Shown: positions 36,168-46,979 of the stretch, in pieces
Numbering within the stretch: position 1 is the first letter of the stretch
Layout of the letters: every line of letters starts with the position of its first letter
From: Bifidobacterium sp. N4G05
GTDB taxonomy: Bacteria > Actinomycetota > Actinomycetes > Actinomycetales > Bifidobacteriaceae
NCBI RefSeq assembly: GCF_002742445.1
Contig: NZ_NJNQ01000001.1
Location: forward strand, 229,969-293,968
Length of the DNA: 64,000 bases
Direction: 5' to 3'
Program-made: the position numbers and the translations under genes
The notes under the pieces: generated by a model
Told to the model about the DNA's origin: nothing
The model's database searches: none
What the model saw: the letters and a program-made list of their open reading frames with translations, nothing else

Positions 36168-37391
36168 TCAGGCTTCGACCCACTGCTTCATGCGTTTCAT
36201 GCCCTCGACCAAATCGTCGTCGGCAAGCGCATACGAGAATCGCAGGTAGCCGGGAGCACCGAACGCTTCACCTGGCACGGCTGCCACATGGCCTTCGTCA
36301 AGCAATGCCGCAGCCAGCTCGGACGTGCTCGCATAGGAGGCCTTGCTTGTACCGAGTGGCTTGTTCAGCAGGGCGCTCACATCGGCGAACGCATAGAATG
36401 CACCGGTCGGAGTCGGACAGTTCACACCCTCGATATCGTTCAGCGCGGCGACGATGGTCTGACGGCGCTTGTCGAAAGCCTCGCGCATCTCGTACACGGC
36501 ATCGAGCGAGCCGGATACGGCCGCGATTGCGGCGCGCTGGGAGATATTGTTCACGTTGGACGTCATATGCCCCTGCAGCTTGGACGCGGCCTTGGCCACG
36601 TCGAGGGGAGCGATCATCCAGCCGACACGCCAGCCGGGCATGGCATACGTTTTGGCCACGCCGTTGAGCACCAGCAGCTGACCACGCACTTCGGGCACTG
36701 CAGCGCCGACATACGTGGTTTTTGCGCCATCGTAGTTGAGATGCTCATAGATTTCGTCGGAAATCACCCACACATGATGTTCCACAGCCCATTCACCGAT
36801 CGCTTTGACGGTTTCCGGCTTCCACACGGCACCCGTCGGATTGTTCGGCGTGTTCACGATGATGGCTTTCGTACGTTCGGTACGCGCTTGTTCGAGATCT
36901 TCAAGACTTGGTTCGAAATTGCGGTCAGCGCCGGCGAACACTTCGACAGGCACGCCTCCGGCCAGTTTCACCGCTTCCGGATAGCTCGTCCAATACGGCG
37001 TCGGAATGATGACTTCGTCGCCTTCGTCAAGCAGGATTTGGAATGCCGAATACACGGCCTGCTTGCCGCCGTTGGTTACGATAACCTGGTTCGGATCGAC
37101 TTCGTAACCGGAATCGCGCAACGTTTTTTCTGCGATTGCCTTACGCAGTTCCGGCAAACCTGCCGTTGGGGTGTAACGATAGTTTTTCGGATCCTGCACC
37201 GCTTCGGCCGCAGCTGCGACGATCGGAGCCGGAGTCGGGAAGTTCGGCTCGCCCGCGCCAAATCCAATGACGTCGATTCCTTCGGCTTTCATCGCTTTCG
37301 CTTTGGAATCAACGGCCAGAGTAGCGCTCGGAGCCACGTGGTTAATACGTTCGGAAAGAGTCTGCCAGTCAGCCATAGTCATGCTTGCCAT
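36168..37391 (-). CDS. aspC: Pyridoxal phosphate aminotransferase, aspartate aminotransferase type
   Basis: Class I/II transaminase of the prokaryotic AspAT (Ib) branch, interconverting aspartate/oxaloacetate with glutamate/2-oxoglutarate. Markers: [11 protein letters not shown] near residue 50, [23 protein letters not shown] (PLP Asp/Tyr) and the PLP lysine in [16 protein letters not shown] (about 245), where the usual Ser before Lys is Ala and Thr-Gly is Pro-Gly. 407 residues. The first ATG has GGGAGAG five bases upstream; a downstream ATG at MADWQTL is also possible. Follows proB by 112 bases. Substrate preference cannot be read with certainty. Confidence 0.88.
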   Translation of the reverse strand: MASMTMADWQTLSERINHVAPSATLAVDSKAKAMKAEGIDVIGFGAGEPNFPTPAPIVAAAAEAVQDPKNYRYTPTAGLPELRKAIAEKTLRDSGYEVDPNQVIVTNGGKQAVYSAFQILLDEGDEVIIPTPYWTSYPEAVKLAGGVPVEVFAGADRNFEPSLEDLEQARTERTKAIIVNTPNNPTGAVWKPETVKAIGEWAVEHHVWVISDEIYEHLNYDGAKTTYVGAAVPEVRGQLLVLNGVAKTYAMPGWRVGWMIAPLDVAKAASKLQGHMTSNVNNISQRAAIAAVSGSLDAVYEMREAFDKRRQTIVAALNDIEGVNCPTPTGAFYAFADVSALLNKPLGTSKASYASTSELAAALLDEGHVAAVPGEAFGAPGYLRFSYALADDDLVEGMKRMKQWVEA

Positions 37392-37503
37392 GCTAACTCT
37401 CCCACCCGAAAAACAACAGCCTTCGGCACATTTTGCTCGATTGTGCTGCTTCCTTTTTCTTTCCTTTGGCTGGTGTCCGGTAGGGACTGGAAGATAAATA
37501 TTT

Positions 37504-38637
37504 CTACACCAAAACGAGATTGTCGCGGTGGACTAGGGGGTGCGCGTATTCTTCGCCGAGGAAACGCTTGAGCTGGGCGGTATTACGGCCGAGCATTTGC
37601 GGGATCTCTTCGGAGTCGAATCCTACAAGGCCTTTTGCGAGATGCTCTCCCGCTTCGTTGTCGATCCACACCGCGTCTCCGGCGGCGAAATCGCCCTTCA
37701 CCTCAAGCACGCCGGCTGCGAGCAGACTGGCCGCTCCCCCACGCACCGCGTTGGACGCGCCCGCGTCGGCCACCAGAGTACCTTGCGGGTGGGCCGCGAA
37801 GCCAATCCATAGGCGGCGCGAAGAGCCACGGTCGTTGATTGGTGCGAATGCGGTGCCGACCGGGTCTCCCATCATGGCCGGGCCTGCGTTCGACGCGCAG
37901 GTGAGCACTGCAGGAATGCCGGAAACTGCCGCCACACGGGCTGCTTCCATTTTGGTGACCATGCCGCCGGTGCCCACATTTGAGCCTGTGCCGCCGACCT
38001 GCACATTGGCGAGCGCATCTTCCACGTTCGGTACGTAGCTGATGCGTTTCGACCCAGGTTCGCTTGGGGGTGCCGTGTAGAGTGCGTCCACGTCGGTGAG
38101 GAGTACGAGGGCGTCGGCGACAACGATGTTGGCGATCAATGCGGAGAGGCGGTCGTTGTCTCCGAATCGGATTTCGTTGGATGCAAGCGAGTCGTTTTCG
38201 TTGATGATTGGCACCGCGCCCAGGTCGAGCAGTCTTTCGAGAGTGCGTCGTACGTTGCGGTATTGTTGTGGCGCGATGGTGTCGGATACGGTGATGAGGA
38301 TCTGCCCGACGCGCAGTCCGTAGTGTGCGAAAGCGCTTTCGTATTGTGCCATGAGCAGGCCTTGGCCTACGGCCGCGCATGCCTGCTGGTCAGCCACGTC
38401 GGTTGGTCGCGCGTCGAAGCCAAGGGAACCGAATCCGGCTGCAATGGCGCCGGAGGAGACGAGCACCACACGCCCGCCCATGAGTCGTACGCGTGCGATG
38501 GCCGCCACGAGCGCGTTGAGCCGTTCCGGATCGAGGTGGCCGCTTGGCTTGGTCAGCGAGCTGGATCCCACTTTCACCACGATGGTTTGCGCTTCGGCGA
38601 TGGCTCGGCGCACTTGGGTTTGCGATGGCGTGTTCAT
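37504..38637 (-). CDS. proB: Glutamate 5-kinase
   Basis: First step of proline synthesis: phosphorylates glutamate with ATP. The amino acid kinase domain ([10 protein letters not shown] near residue 18; [31 protein letters not shown]) runs to about 255, then a C-terminal PUA domain ([16 protein letters not shown] onward) as in long ProB forms. 377 residues. The ATG at 38637 is chosen because GGAGGAAC precedes it; a longer in-frame reading to 38697 would span the terminator hairpin. proA is not adjacent. The obg terminator lies 26 bases upstream of the start. Confidence 0.96.
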   Translation of the reverse strand: MNTPSQTQVRRAIAEAQTIVVKVGSSSLTKPSGHLDPERLNALVAAIARVRLMGGRVVLVSSGAIAAGFGSLGFDARPTDVADQQACAAVGQGLLMAQYESAFAHYGLRVGQILITVSDTIAPQQYRNVRRTLERLLDLGAVPIINENDSLASNEIRFGDNDRLSALIANIVVADALVLLTDVDALYTAPPSEPGSKRISYVPNVEDALANVQVGGTGSNVGTGGMVTKMEAARVAAVSGIPAVLTCASNAGPAMMGDPVGTAFAPINDRGSSRRLWIGFAAHPQGTLVADAGASNAVRGGAASLLAAGVLEVKGDFAAGDAVWIDNEAGEHLAKGLVGFDSEEIPQMLGRNTAQLKRFLGEEYAHPLVHRDNLVLV

Positions 38638-38662
38638 GGTTCCTCCAGGCGTTCGAATGGCC

Positions 38663-38704
38663 GAAAAGAAAACCCGCCGACATGCCAATCGGCACATCAG
38701 CGGG
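38663..38704 (-). terminator. Terminator of obg, immediately upstream of proB
   Basis: Minus strand CCCGCTGATGTGCC / GGCATGTCGGCGGG, 14 pairs counting wobbles, GATT loop, then TTTTC. It ends about 16 bases before the proB ribosome site. Confidence 0.75.
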
Positions 38705-38717
38705 CGTATTGCTGCTT

Positions 38718-40418
<1,701 letters not shown>

Positions 40419-40546
40419 TTAATCGTTTGTTCGAAACGGTCCGATTTATTGTCCGTTCGCAAGTCTGCATGCATGTTCTGCATGCAACGTTACGTGACGT
40501 TTGGGACGGACTGGAGGAAAACAATCCTCAGCGATCATCAAAATAA

Positions 40547-40579
40547 AGAAAAGCCGCGTCCACAACGGGCGCGGCTTTA
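40547..40579 (-). terminator. Terminator after rpmA
   Basis: AAAGCCGCG and CGCGGCTTT arms with an 11-base loop; minus-strand T tail. Between rpmA and obg. Confidence 0.8.
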
Positions 40580-40605
40580 TCTTATAAGCGTTGATTGCGC
40601 GTATC

Positions 40606-40857
40606 TCAGGCGGCGATCACGTCGACGACCTTGCGGTCACGACGAACGCCGAACTGCACGCTGCCGTCCTTGAGGGCGAACAGGGTGTGGTCCTTGCCCA
40701 TGCCGACGTTCTCGCCCGGGTGGAACTTAGTGCCACGCTGACGAACGATGATGTTGCCGGCCACGACGGCTTCGCCGCCGAACTTCTTCACACCGAGGTA
40801 TTGCGCGTTTGAATCGCGACCGTTGCGCGAGCTGGACGCGCCCTTCTTATGTGCCAT
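40606..40857 (-). CDS. rpmA: 50S ribosomal protein L27
   Basis: 83 residues, starting [40 protein letters not shown] is the family core. The N-terminus reaches the peptidyl-transferase centre. No firmicute-type cleavable leader is present. 39 bases after rplU, ATG with AAAGGAACAGAC. Confidence 0.98.
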   Translation of the reverse strand: MAHKKGASSSRNGRDSNAQYLGVKKFGGEAVVAGNIIVRQRGTKFHPGENVGMGKDHTLFALKDGSVQFGVRRDRKVVDVIAA

Positions 40858-40896
40858 GTCTGTTCCTTTCGGTCCTTGACTCTAACCCTGCGTCAA

Positions 40897-41205
40897 TCAG
40901 GCGATAGCCGTGATCTTGACAGCGGTCAGCTGCTGGCGATGGCCCTTGCGACGAGCAACGCCGGTCTTGTTCTTATACTTCATGATGCTGATCTTCGGAC
41001 CCTTGGCCTCATCGTTGACAACCTCAGCCTTGACGCTGACGTTGGCGAGATCCTTGGCACCGAGGACAACCTTGGAGCCGTCCACAACGAGAGCAACCGG
41101 GAATTCCACGGTTTCGCCCTTCTTAGCCTCGAGACGGTTGACGTAGATGACGTCACCGACCTCAACCTTTTCCTGATGGCCGCCGGCCTTCACAATCGCG
41201 TACAT
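40897..41205 (-). CDS. rplU: 50S ribosomal protein L21
   Basis: 102 residues: [20 protein letters not shown] start and KKGHRQQ-type end ([19 protein letters not shown]) identify L21. Promoter is likely in 41206-41357 after rne. ATG with AAAGGAACGGAT. Confidence 0.98.
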   Translation of the reverse strand: MYAIVKAGGHQEKVEVGDVIYVNRLEAKKGETVEFPVALVVDGSKVVLGAKDLANVSVKAEVVNDEAKGPKISIMKYKNKTGVARRKGHRQQLTAVKITAIA

Positions 41206-41357
41206 ATCCGTTCCTTTATTAACTTGGAAAGCTTACTGCCCGGCACGTTCGAGCCTCGCGGCCAGACACCAGCAATCTAATCTACACATACCCGCGTACA
41301 ACCGCAAGTCTGTTCCCGGCGTGTCAGGTTGACAGACCGGAATAATCATTTATTCTT

Positions 41358-44135
41358 CTATATCTCCTCGCCCAGTTCCGCATTGTTGGCTGCTACAGCC
41401 GCCGCCGCGATCTGCGCGAGTTTGGCCTTCACGTCCGGCGAGGAGCCTTTCGGCACCTGCACGTCCGTGCCGTGACCATGCTTGTTGGTTTTGACGAACG
41501 GGTCGCCGCCCTTCAGGGCGTACGGATCATCATAATCCGCGGACACGGTTGGCTCGTCGTGAAGAATGAATCCGCGACCCTTGCAGGTCGGGCATTCCTC
41601 GGAGAAGGCCTCCACCAAGCCCTGTCCGATGCGCTTTCGCGTCATCTGCACCAGGCCAAGCGAGGTGACTTCGGCCACCTGATGCTTGGTACGGTCGCGG
41701 GCCAGGCATTCCACCAGTCTGCGCAACACCAGATCACGGTTGGCCGGCATGACCATGTCGACGAAGTCGATCATCACCATGCCGCCGATGTCACGCAGGC
41801 GCAGCTGACGTGCAATCTCTTCGGAAGCTTCGAGGTTGCAACGGGTCACCGTCTCCTCAAGGCTCTTGCCGCGGCCGATGAAACGGCCGGTGTTCACATC
41901 GATGGTGGTCATGGCTTCGGTGCGGTCGATCACGATCGAACCGCCCGACGGCAGGTAGACCTGACGTTCCATGCCCTTGCGCAGCTGGGAGTCGATCTGC
42001 CACTTGTCGAACACGTCTTTGCCTTCATGTTCGGCCGGATCCCACTTTTCAAGCTTGTCTTTCAAGTCGGGAGCCATGGTGTCGAGATATTCCTCGATAC
42101 GGCCGTACACGCGCTCACCTTCAACAATCATCTTGGAGAAGTCGTCGTTGAAGATGTCTCGCACCACGCGGATCGCCACGTCCGGTTCGCCTTGCAGCAG
42201 CTTCGGACGCTTGCCATGCAGGAATTCGTCACGCTTGGCGGTGATGCGTTCCCACTGGCGCACCAAGCTTTCGAGATCCTTGGTGATCGCCTCTTCGGAA
42301 GCGCCTTCCGCGGCGGTACGAATGATCACGCCCATGTCTTTCGGAGCGACCTTCGACACGATGTTCTTGAGGCGGGAACGTTCGCGCTCGCTAAGCTTGC
42401 GGCTCACGCCCGTCATGCCACCGGACGGCACGAGCACCAGGAAACGGCCCGCGAGAGTCACCTGCGAGGTCAGTCGTGCACCCTTGTGCCCGATCGGATC
42501 CTTGGTGACCTGCACAAGCACAGGGTCTCCCGACTTGAACGCGAGTTCGATGCGGCGAGGCTGGCCTTCCAAACGTGCGGAATCCCAGTTCACCTCGCCC
42601 GCATACAGCACGCCGTTACGAGCCTGACCGATGTCGACGAACGCGGCCTCCATGCTCGGCAGCACGTTCTGCACGCGGCCAAGATAGATGTTGCCCACGG
42701 TGGCGACTTCCTGAATGTCGGACACGTAATGTTCGACAAGCACATTGTCTTCGATCACGGAGATCTGCGTGTGGCGTTCGCGTTCGCGCACCACCATCAG
42801 ACGGTCCACATGCTCGCGGCGAGCCAGGAAATCCTGTTCCATGAGCTGGCTTTGGCGGCTACGTTCGCGGCGATTGTCACGGCGACGCTGCTTCTTGGCC
42901 TCAAGTCGGGTCGAACCCTCGACATCGGTAATCTCGTCGATGTACTGCTGCTTACGGGAACGGCGTACGAGCGGCTCCTCCTGCTCCTCGGTCTTCGCGC
43001 CGCCACGGCGACGGCGACGGCGACGGGTCACCGTGCCCTCTTCCTCGTCATCCTCCTCACGGCGACGGCGAGACTCACCTTCGACGTTCTCCTGCTGCTG
43101 TTCGTCAGCTTCCTCACGATTGCCACGACCACGACGGCGACGACGGGTGCGCGTCGGCTGCTCGTCATCATCATCGTCACCACGATTGCCACGTGTTTCG
43201 TCGTCGATAGGCGCGTACGTGATATCGTCGAGGATCAAATCCTCTTCAATCTGCTCGACCTCGGCCGCAGCCCGACGTTCCTGCGCGTTCAAACGACGGG
43301 AACGACGGGACTTGCGAGATCCGCCTTCCTCATCGTTTTCCGCATCATCATTACGATTGTCACGATCGTTGCGTTCACTGCGATTGCCTTCGGAACGCTC
43401 TTCGTCGGCAACGTCACGATTACGACGGCGACGACGACGGGTCGGACGGTCCTCATCCTGCGCATCGTCATGACCCCGCATATTGCGATCATTGCGAGAT
43501 TCACGGGAATCGTCACGATCGTCATCGGACCCGTCACGAGAATCCGCAGCAGACGGCAAAACCGGTTCCTGGAACAGCAGCGACATCATCGGACGCGGAT
43601 TATGACGGACCTCATGGCCTTCCGGCAACATATCGACCGCATCAAGCGCACGTTCTTCATACGATTCCTCATCGCGGGAATCATCGACGGCACTGCGACG
43701 GCGACGACGAGGACGATCCTCATCACGCTCATCCTCGACCTGCACCGCGCGGCGGCGACGAGTATGTGTCGACTGCTCATCGGCAATCTCACGAACATCA
43801 TCGTCGAACTGGGCCGAACGACGACGGCGACGAGACGGGCGAGACACGCCATCGGAATCGCCATCATCACTGGAAACAGCGTCGTCACCGACACCATGCA
43901 CAGGCTGCGCAACCGGTAACTTCGGCTCTTCGAACAGCGGAGTCGCGGCATGCTCCTCGACCTTCAATTCCAAAGACGCGCCGGCAGCTCCAACCCCACG
44001 CACCACACGACGACCGCCACGACGGCGACGCGGCGCAGAATCGGACTGGGACGATTCGAATTTCACAACATTCACGGCATGCTCAGGCGATGCCGCGGCT
44101 TCGACCTGATCGAAGCCCTCATTGATATTAGGCAC
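41358..44135 (-). CDS. rne: Ribonuclease E/G with long charged N-terminal extension
   Basis: Endonuclease for mRNA decay and rRNA/tRNA maturation. About the first 430 residues are low complexity, rich in Arg, Asp and Glu (RRRRRGG, DEERSEGNRSERNDRDNRND), where E. coli puts such a region at the C-terminus. The catalytic core follows: an S1 domain from about 480 (VGNIYLGRVQNVLPSMEAAF), the 5' sensor region, DNase I-like catalytic part with IDRTEAMTTIDVNTGRFIGR and MIDFVDM (the metal Asp residues), and the zinc-link CPTCKGRGF near 865. GTG at 44135 has GAGGAG five bases upstream; a 13-residue longer reading is less likely. 925 residues. Upstream of rplU. Confidence 0.95.
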   Translation of the reverse strand: MPNINEGFDQVEAAASPEHAVNVVKFESSQSDSAPRRRRGGRRVVRGVGAAGASLELKVEEHAATPLFEEPKLPVAQPVHGVGDDAVSSDDGDSDGVSRPSRRRRRSAQFDDDVREIADEQSTHTRRRRAVQVEDERDEDRPRRRRRSAVDDSRDEESYEERALDAVDMLPEGHEVRHNPRPMMSLLFQEPVLPSAADSRDGSDDDRDDSRESRNDRNMRGHDDAQDEDRPTRRRRRRNRDVADEERSEGNRSERNDRDNRNDDAENDEEGGSRKSRRSRRLNAQERRAAAEVEQIEEDLILDDITYAPIDDETRGNRGDDDDDEQPTRTRRRRRGRGNREEADEQQQENVEGESRRRREEDDEEEGTVTRRRRRRRGGAKTEEQEEPLVRRSRKQQYIDEITDVEGSTRLEAKKQRRRDNRRERSRQSQLMEQDFLARREHVDRLMVVRERERHTQISVIEDNVLVEHYVSDIQEVATVGNIYLGRVQNVLPSMEAAFVDIGQARNGVLYAGEVNWDSARLEGQPRRIELAFKSGDPVLVQVTKDPIGHKGARLTSQVTLAGRFLVLVPSGGMTGVSRKLSERERSRLKNIVSKVAPKDMGVIIRTAAEGASEEAITKDLESLVRQWERITAKRDEFLHGKRPKLLQGEPDVAIRVVRDIFNDDFSKMIVEGERVYGRIEEYLDTMAPDLKDKLEKWDPAEHEGKDVFDKWQIDSQLRKGMERQVYLPSGGSIVIDRTEAMTTIDVNTGRFIGRGKSLEETVTRCNLEASEEIARQLRLRDIGGMVMIDFVDMVMPANRDLVLRRLVECLARDRTKHQVAEVTSLGLVQMTRKRIGQGLVEAFSEECPTCKGRGFILHDEPTVSADYDDPYALKGGDPFVKTNKHGHGTDVQVPKGSSPDVKAKLAQIAAAAVAANNAELGEEI

Positions 44136-44652
44136 AATGACTCCTCGACGGCACGCTGCAATCGCGCCGCCCATGCTTAGGCCTCATACGGTTCTCACAC
44201 CACGCTCTCACCGTGGCCGCGCATCATGGCGCCCGTAGGAAGCAACTTCCGTCAAAAGTCTTCATCATGCGACGGCGGACACCGGCGCTCGCGGGCACAC
44301 ATGAATTTCACGCGAGGGGATCAACGCCATCGGATGCATTGGTGATTTGCAGAACCACCGTCTATAAGTATGGCACAAAAAATAACGGAACATGACATGA
44401 CGGGAAATTTTCCGACTCCCACGTTCCCCGTCCGCAAATCCCAGTCCTCGTCTGCACAAGTCACAATCTGCACCTGCGCAACCTGCATTCCCCGTCTGCA
44501 CAAGTCACAATCAGGCCTTATTCCCGACTTGTGCAGACACGGGACGAGACTTGCGCAGACAGCAAATGCAGAAATCTGATTATCTCTGATTATCTCAATC
44601 CAAAGCAAGCAAAATCAGCAAATCAAGCAGACAGCCGTCAGTCACGAAACGG
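44136..44652. other. Gap between rne and dapE, mostly repeats
   Basis: No gene is supported here. The rne ribosome site and presumably its promoter are at the left end; the remainder holds A/T-rich patches and a repeat cluster (44431-44560). Short open frames here have no ribosome site and no recognisable product. Confidence 0.6.
44431..44560. repeat. Cluster of a GTCTGCACAAGTC repeat, direct and inverted
   Basis: CGTCTGCACAAGTCACAATC occurs twice exactly (44449-44468 and 44493-44512). GTCTGCACAAGTC at 44494-44506 faces its perfect inverse GACTTGTGCAGAC at 44526-44538 across a 19-base spacer. A degenerate inverse GACTTGCGCAGAC is at 44548-44560, and weaker direct copies flank the array. Related cores are at 15141-15170. 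Confidence 0.85.
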
Positions 44653-45858
44653 CTACTTTAGCCAGTCTTCAAGCAGATTGGTCATCAACAGCAAATCCGA
44701 TTCCGGCAGCTGCTCGTCGTGCTTGTGTGCCAGCAACGGACTGCCCGCGCCTAGATTCACTGCGGGAATGCCCAGCATCGAGAATCGCGCCACATCCGTC
44801 CAGCCAAGCTTGGCCAGAGGCTCACGCCCAGTGCGCTCGCGCACCAATTCCACCAGCGACTGCGCAAGCGGCGACGTCAACCCCGGACGCGCGGAAGGCG
44901 ACTCGTCCTTCATTTCAATGCCGAAGCCTTCGAACACGCCGCCTGTGGCAATATGCTCGCCATTGCCCAATTCCGCACCGGCGTCCGCGCCAATCATCAG
45001 CGCTTTCGCCTCAGCCAACGACTTGTCGGGGGCAAAACGATAGTTGACGTGCACGCGGCATTCGTCGGGGATCACATTCGTGCCTTTGCCGCCTGAAATC
45101 AGGGTGGCATTCAACCCCTCCTGATACGTCAGGCCATCCACTTCAATCGCACGATTTTCATAAGCGTTCAGCCGGTTCAGAATCTCAGCGGCCGCATGAA
45201 TGGCGTTCTTGCCCATCCAAGCTCGCGCCGAGTGTGCCGCAATGCCATGCGTGATCACGTCGAAACGCATCGTTCCATTGCAGCCGCCCTCAATACCACA
45301 ATCGGTCGGCTCGCCAATAATCGCAAAATCGCCGGAAATCCAATCAGGATGCGCCTCGACCACCTTGCGCAGGCCGTTCTTTTCGGCAGCAACCTCTTCG
45401 TGGTCGTAGAACACGTATGTCAGATCGTATTTCGCATCTGTCAACGTGGCCGCCAAATACAGCATCACCGCGTCGGAGCCCTTCATATCGGTGGCACCGC
45501 GCCCCCATAGTACGCGCTCCTGCTCATGGCCTGCGGCAACATCCTCGCGAATCAGCGGATCGCCTGGTTCCAGCCATCGCGGCGGGAAGTTGTCGATCAC
45601 CGGCACTGTGTCAAGATGCCCTGCGAGAATCACGCGGCGTTCACGTCCGAAATTCGTGGACGCAACCAGCGTATCGCCATGCCTGCGCACTGTCAGATGC
45701 TGCTGTTTGTTTAGAAACGCTTCGACGGCGTCGGTCAACGGGCCTTCGTCGTCGCTCACGGAATAGGAGCCCATGATCTGTTCCATCAGCCCGTTCAGCT
45801 GCTCCTGCCTGGTGGCGGAAGCGGAAAATCCAATCTCAAGTTCGTTCATACCGCCCAT
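44653..45858 (-). CDS. dapE: Succinyl-diaminopimelate desuccinylase
   Basis: Zinc hydrolase of family M20 releasing succinate from succinyl-diaminopimelate in lysine synthesis. ILAGHLDTVPVIDNF (metal His and Asp, about residues 77-92), GRGATDMKGSDAV (bridging Asp, about 120), YDHEEVAAEKNG (catalytic Glu) and GEPTDCGIEGGCNG (Asp) fit DapE. 401 residues, a little over the typical 350-380. The start is unsure: ATG at 45858 or the fourth codon's ATG at 45849 (MNELEIGFSA); neither has a strong ribosome site. Divergent from the AEC transporter gene. Confidence 0.9.
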   Translation of the reverse strand: MGGMNELEIGFSASATRQEQLNGLMEQIMGSYSVSDDEGPLTDAVEAFLNKQQHLTVRRHGDTLVASTNFGRERRVILAGHLDTVPVIDNFPPRWLEPGDPLIREDVAAGHEQERVLWGRGATDMKGSDAVMLYLAATLTDAKYDLTYVFYDHEEVAAEKNGLRKVVEAHPDWISGDFAIIGEPTDCGIEGGCNGTMRFDVITHGIAAHSARAWMGKNAIHAAAEILNRLNAYENRAIEVDGLTYQEGLNATLISGGKGTNVIPDECRVHVNYRFAPDKSLAEAKALMIGADAGAELGNGEHIATGGVFEGFGIEMKDESPSARPGLTSPLAQSLVELVRERTGREPLAKLGWTDVARFSMLGIPAVNLGAGSPLLAHKHDEQLPESDLLLMTNLLEDWLK

Positions 45859-45917
45859 TATCCAGCACCACCGGAACCGACATCGCCGTTCGACAACGCT
45901 TTTGAGACGGATCGGAT

Positions 45918-45950
45918 GTTATCCATATGCATGGTGCAACACTGGATAAC
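45918..45950. promoter_or_regulatory. Inverted repeat in the dapE/AEC divergent region
   Basis: GTTATCCA (45918-45925) and TGGATAAC (45943-45950) are perfect inverses with a 17-base spacer. A further TTATCCAG lies at about 45857-45864, at the dapE start. Candidate operator for one or both genes; no regulator is adjacent. Confidence 0.4.
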
Positions 45951-45987
45951 GGCCAAACCAACGGCCGAGAGCGAAAGGAAGAGTGTC

Positions 45988-46932
45988 ATGCCGGGTCTGT
46001 TAAGCGCATTGGAAGGCTTCTGCGTCATTGGCATCGTCATCGGCACCGGTTACGTGGCCGCGCGCATGCGCATAGGCGGACCTACCGCGCAGATGGTGCT
46101 CAACAGGTTCAGCTTTTTCGTATCGAGCCCGTGCCTGATGTTCGCCATCCTGTCCAAGGAGAGAATCTTCGAGATATTCCACTCCTCCATTGTTGTGGCG
46201 TTCTTCTCGGCCGTGCTGGTCGGATTGGTGTTTCTGATCCTCAATAGGCTGTTCTTCCATCTGAAGGCGGCGGATGCCACCATCGGCGCGTTGAATTCGC
46301 TGTATCTGAACTCCAACAACATCGGTCTGCCGATCGCCACGTACATTCTGGGCAATCCCGCTTTGGTCGCGCCGATTCTGGTCATGCAACAGGCGGTGTT
46401 CACACCGATCGGCCTGACCGTGCTCGATGTGACCACCAAAGGCAAGGTCTCCACGAGGGAGATTCTGAAGCAGCCGCTGCATCAGCCGCTGCTTATCGGT
46501 TCGCTGCTGGGCATCGCCGTATCCGCGATTTCCGCAAAAGCCGGTCATTTCGTGGTGCCGGACTGTATTTACGATCCGATCGACATGATCGGCGATTCCG
46601 CAGTGCCAATGATTCTGATGGCATTCGGCATGTCGTTGCACGGCACGAAGCCGCTGCAGGACAAGTCGAACATTCCCGCGGTGTTCACGGTGGCGGCGTT
46701 GAAGAACATCGTGATGCCAATCATCGCGTTCCTGCTGTCGTATTTCGTGATGGGCTTCCGCGGCGCCACATTGTACGCGTGCGTGGTGCTCGCCGCCCTG
46801 CCGACCGGGCAGAACGTCTACAACTACGCGGCGCGGTACAACGTGGGTCTCTCGTTCGCACGCGACGGCATTCTCTTCTCGACACTGACCTCACCGATCT
46901 TCATTGCAATCATCGCGGTGCTGCTCGGCTGA
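45988..46932 (+). CDS. AEC (auxin efflux carrier) family transporter
   Basis: Integral membrane permease; prokaryotic members move malate and other organic acids or uncharacterised substrates. About ten hydrophobic segments in 314 residues, beginning at LEGFCVIGIVIGTGYVAARM; LNSNNIGLPIATYILGNPAL and AVPMILMAFGMSL are AEC motifs. The ATG at 45988 follows AAAGGAAGAG; an in-frame reading from 45916 is rejected. Divergent from dapE; a second member is at 53850-54857. Substrate unknown. Confidence 0.87.
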   Translation: MPGLLSALEGFCVIGIVIGTGYVAARMRIGGPTAQMVLNRFSFFVSSPCLMFAILSKERIFEIFHSSIVVAFFSAVLVGLVFLILNRLFFHLKAADATIGALNSLYLNSNNIGLPIATYILGNPALVAPILVMQQAVFTPIGLTVLDVTTKGKVSTREILKQPLHQPLLIGSLLGIAVSAISAKAGHFVVPDCIYDPIDMIGDSAVPMILMAFGMSLHGTKPLQDKSNIPAVFTVAALKNIVMPIIAFLLSYFVMGFRGATLYACVVLAALPTGQNVYNYAARYNVGLSFARDGILFSTLTSPIFIAIIAVLLG

Positions 46933-46979
46933 CCTCGCCAGTCCTTGCCGCGGTATCCACGACCGCCGCGGCGAGGCCA

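Noticed and set aside
41472..43919. Plus-strand 815-codon frame opposite rne
   Set aside because: Antisense shadow of the charged low-complexity region; hydrophobic runs arise from reading Arg/Asp/Glu codons in reverse.
44449..44560. Insertion sequence end or attachment site
   Set aside because: No transposase or integrase and no target duplication; only short repeats.
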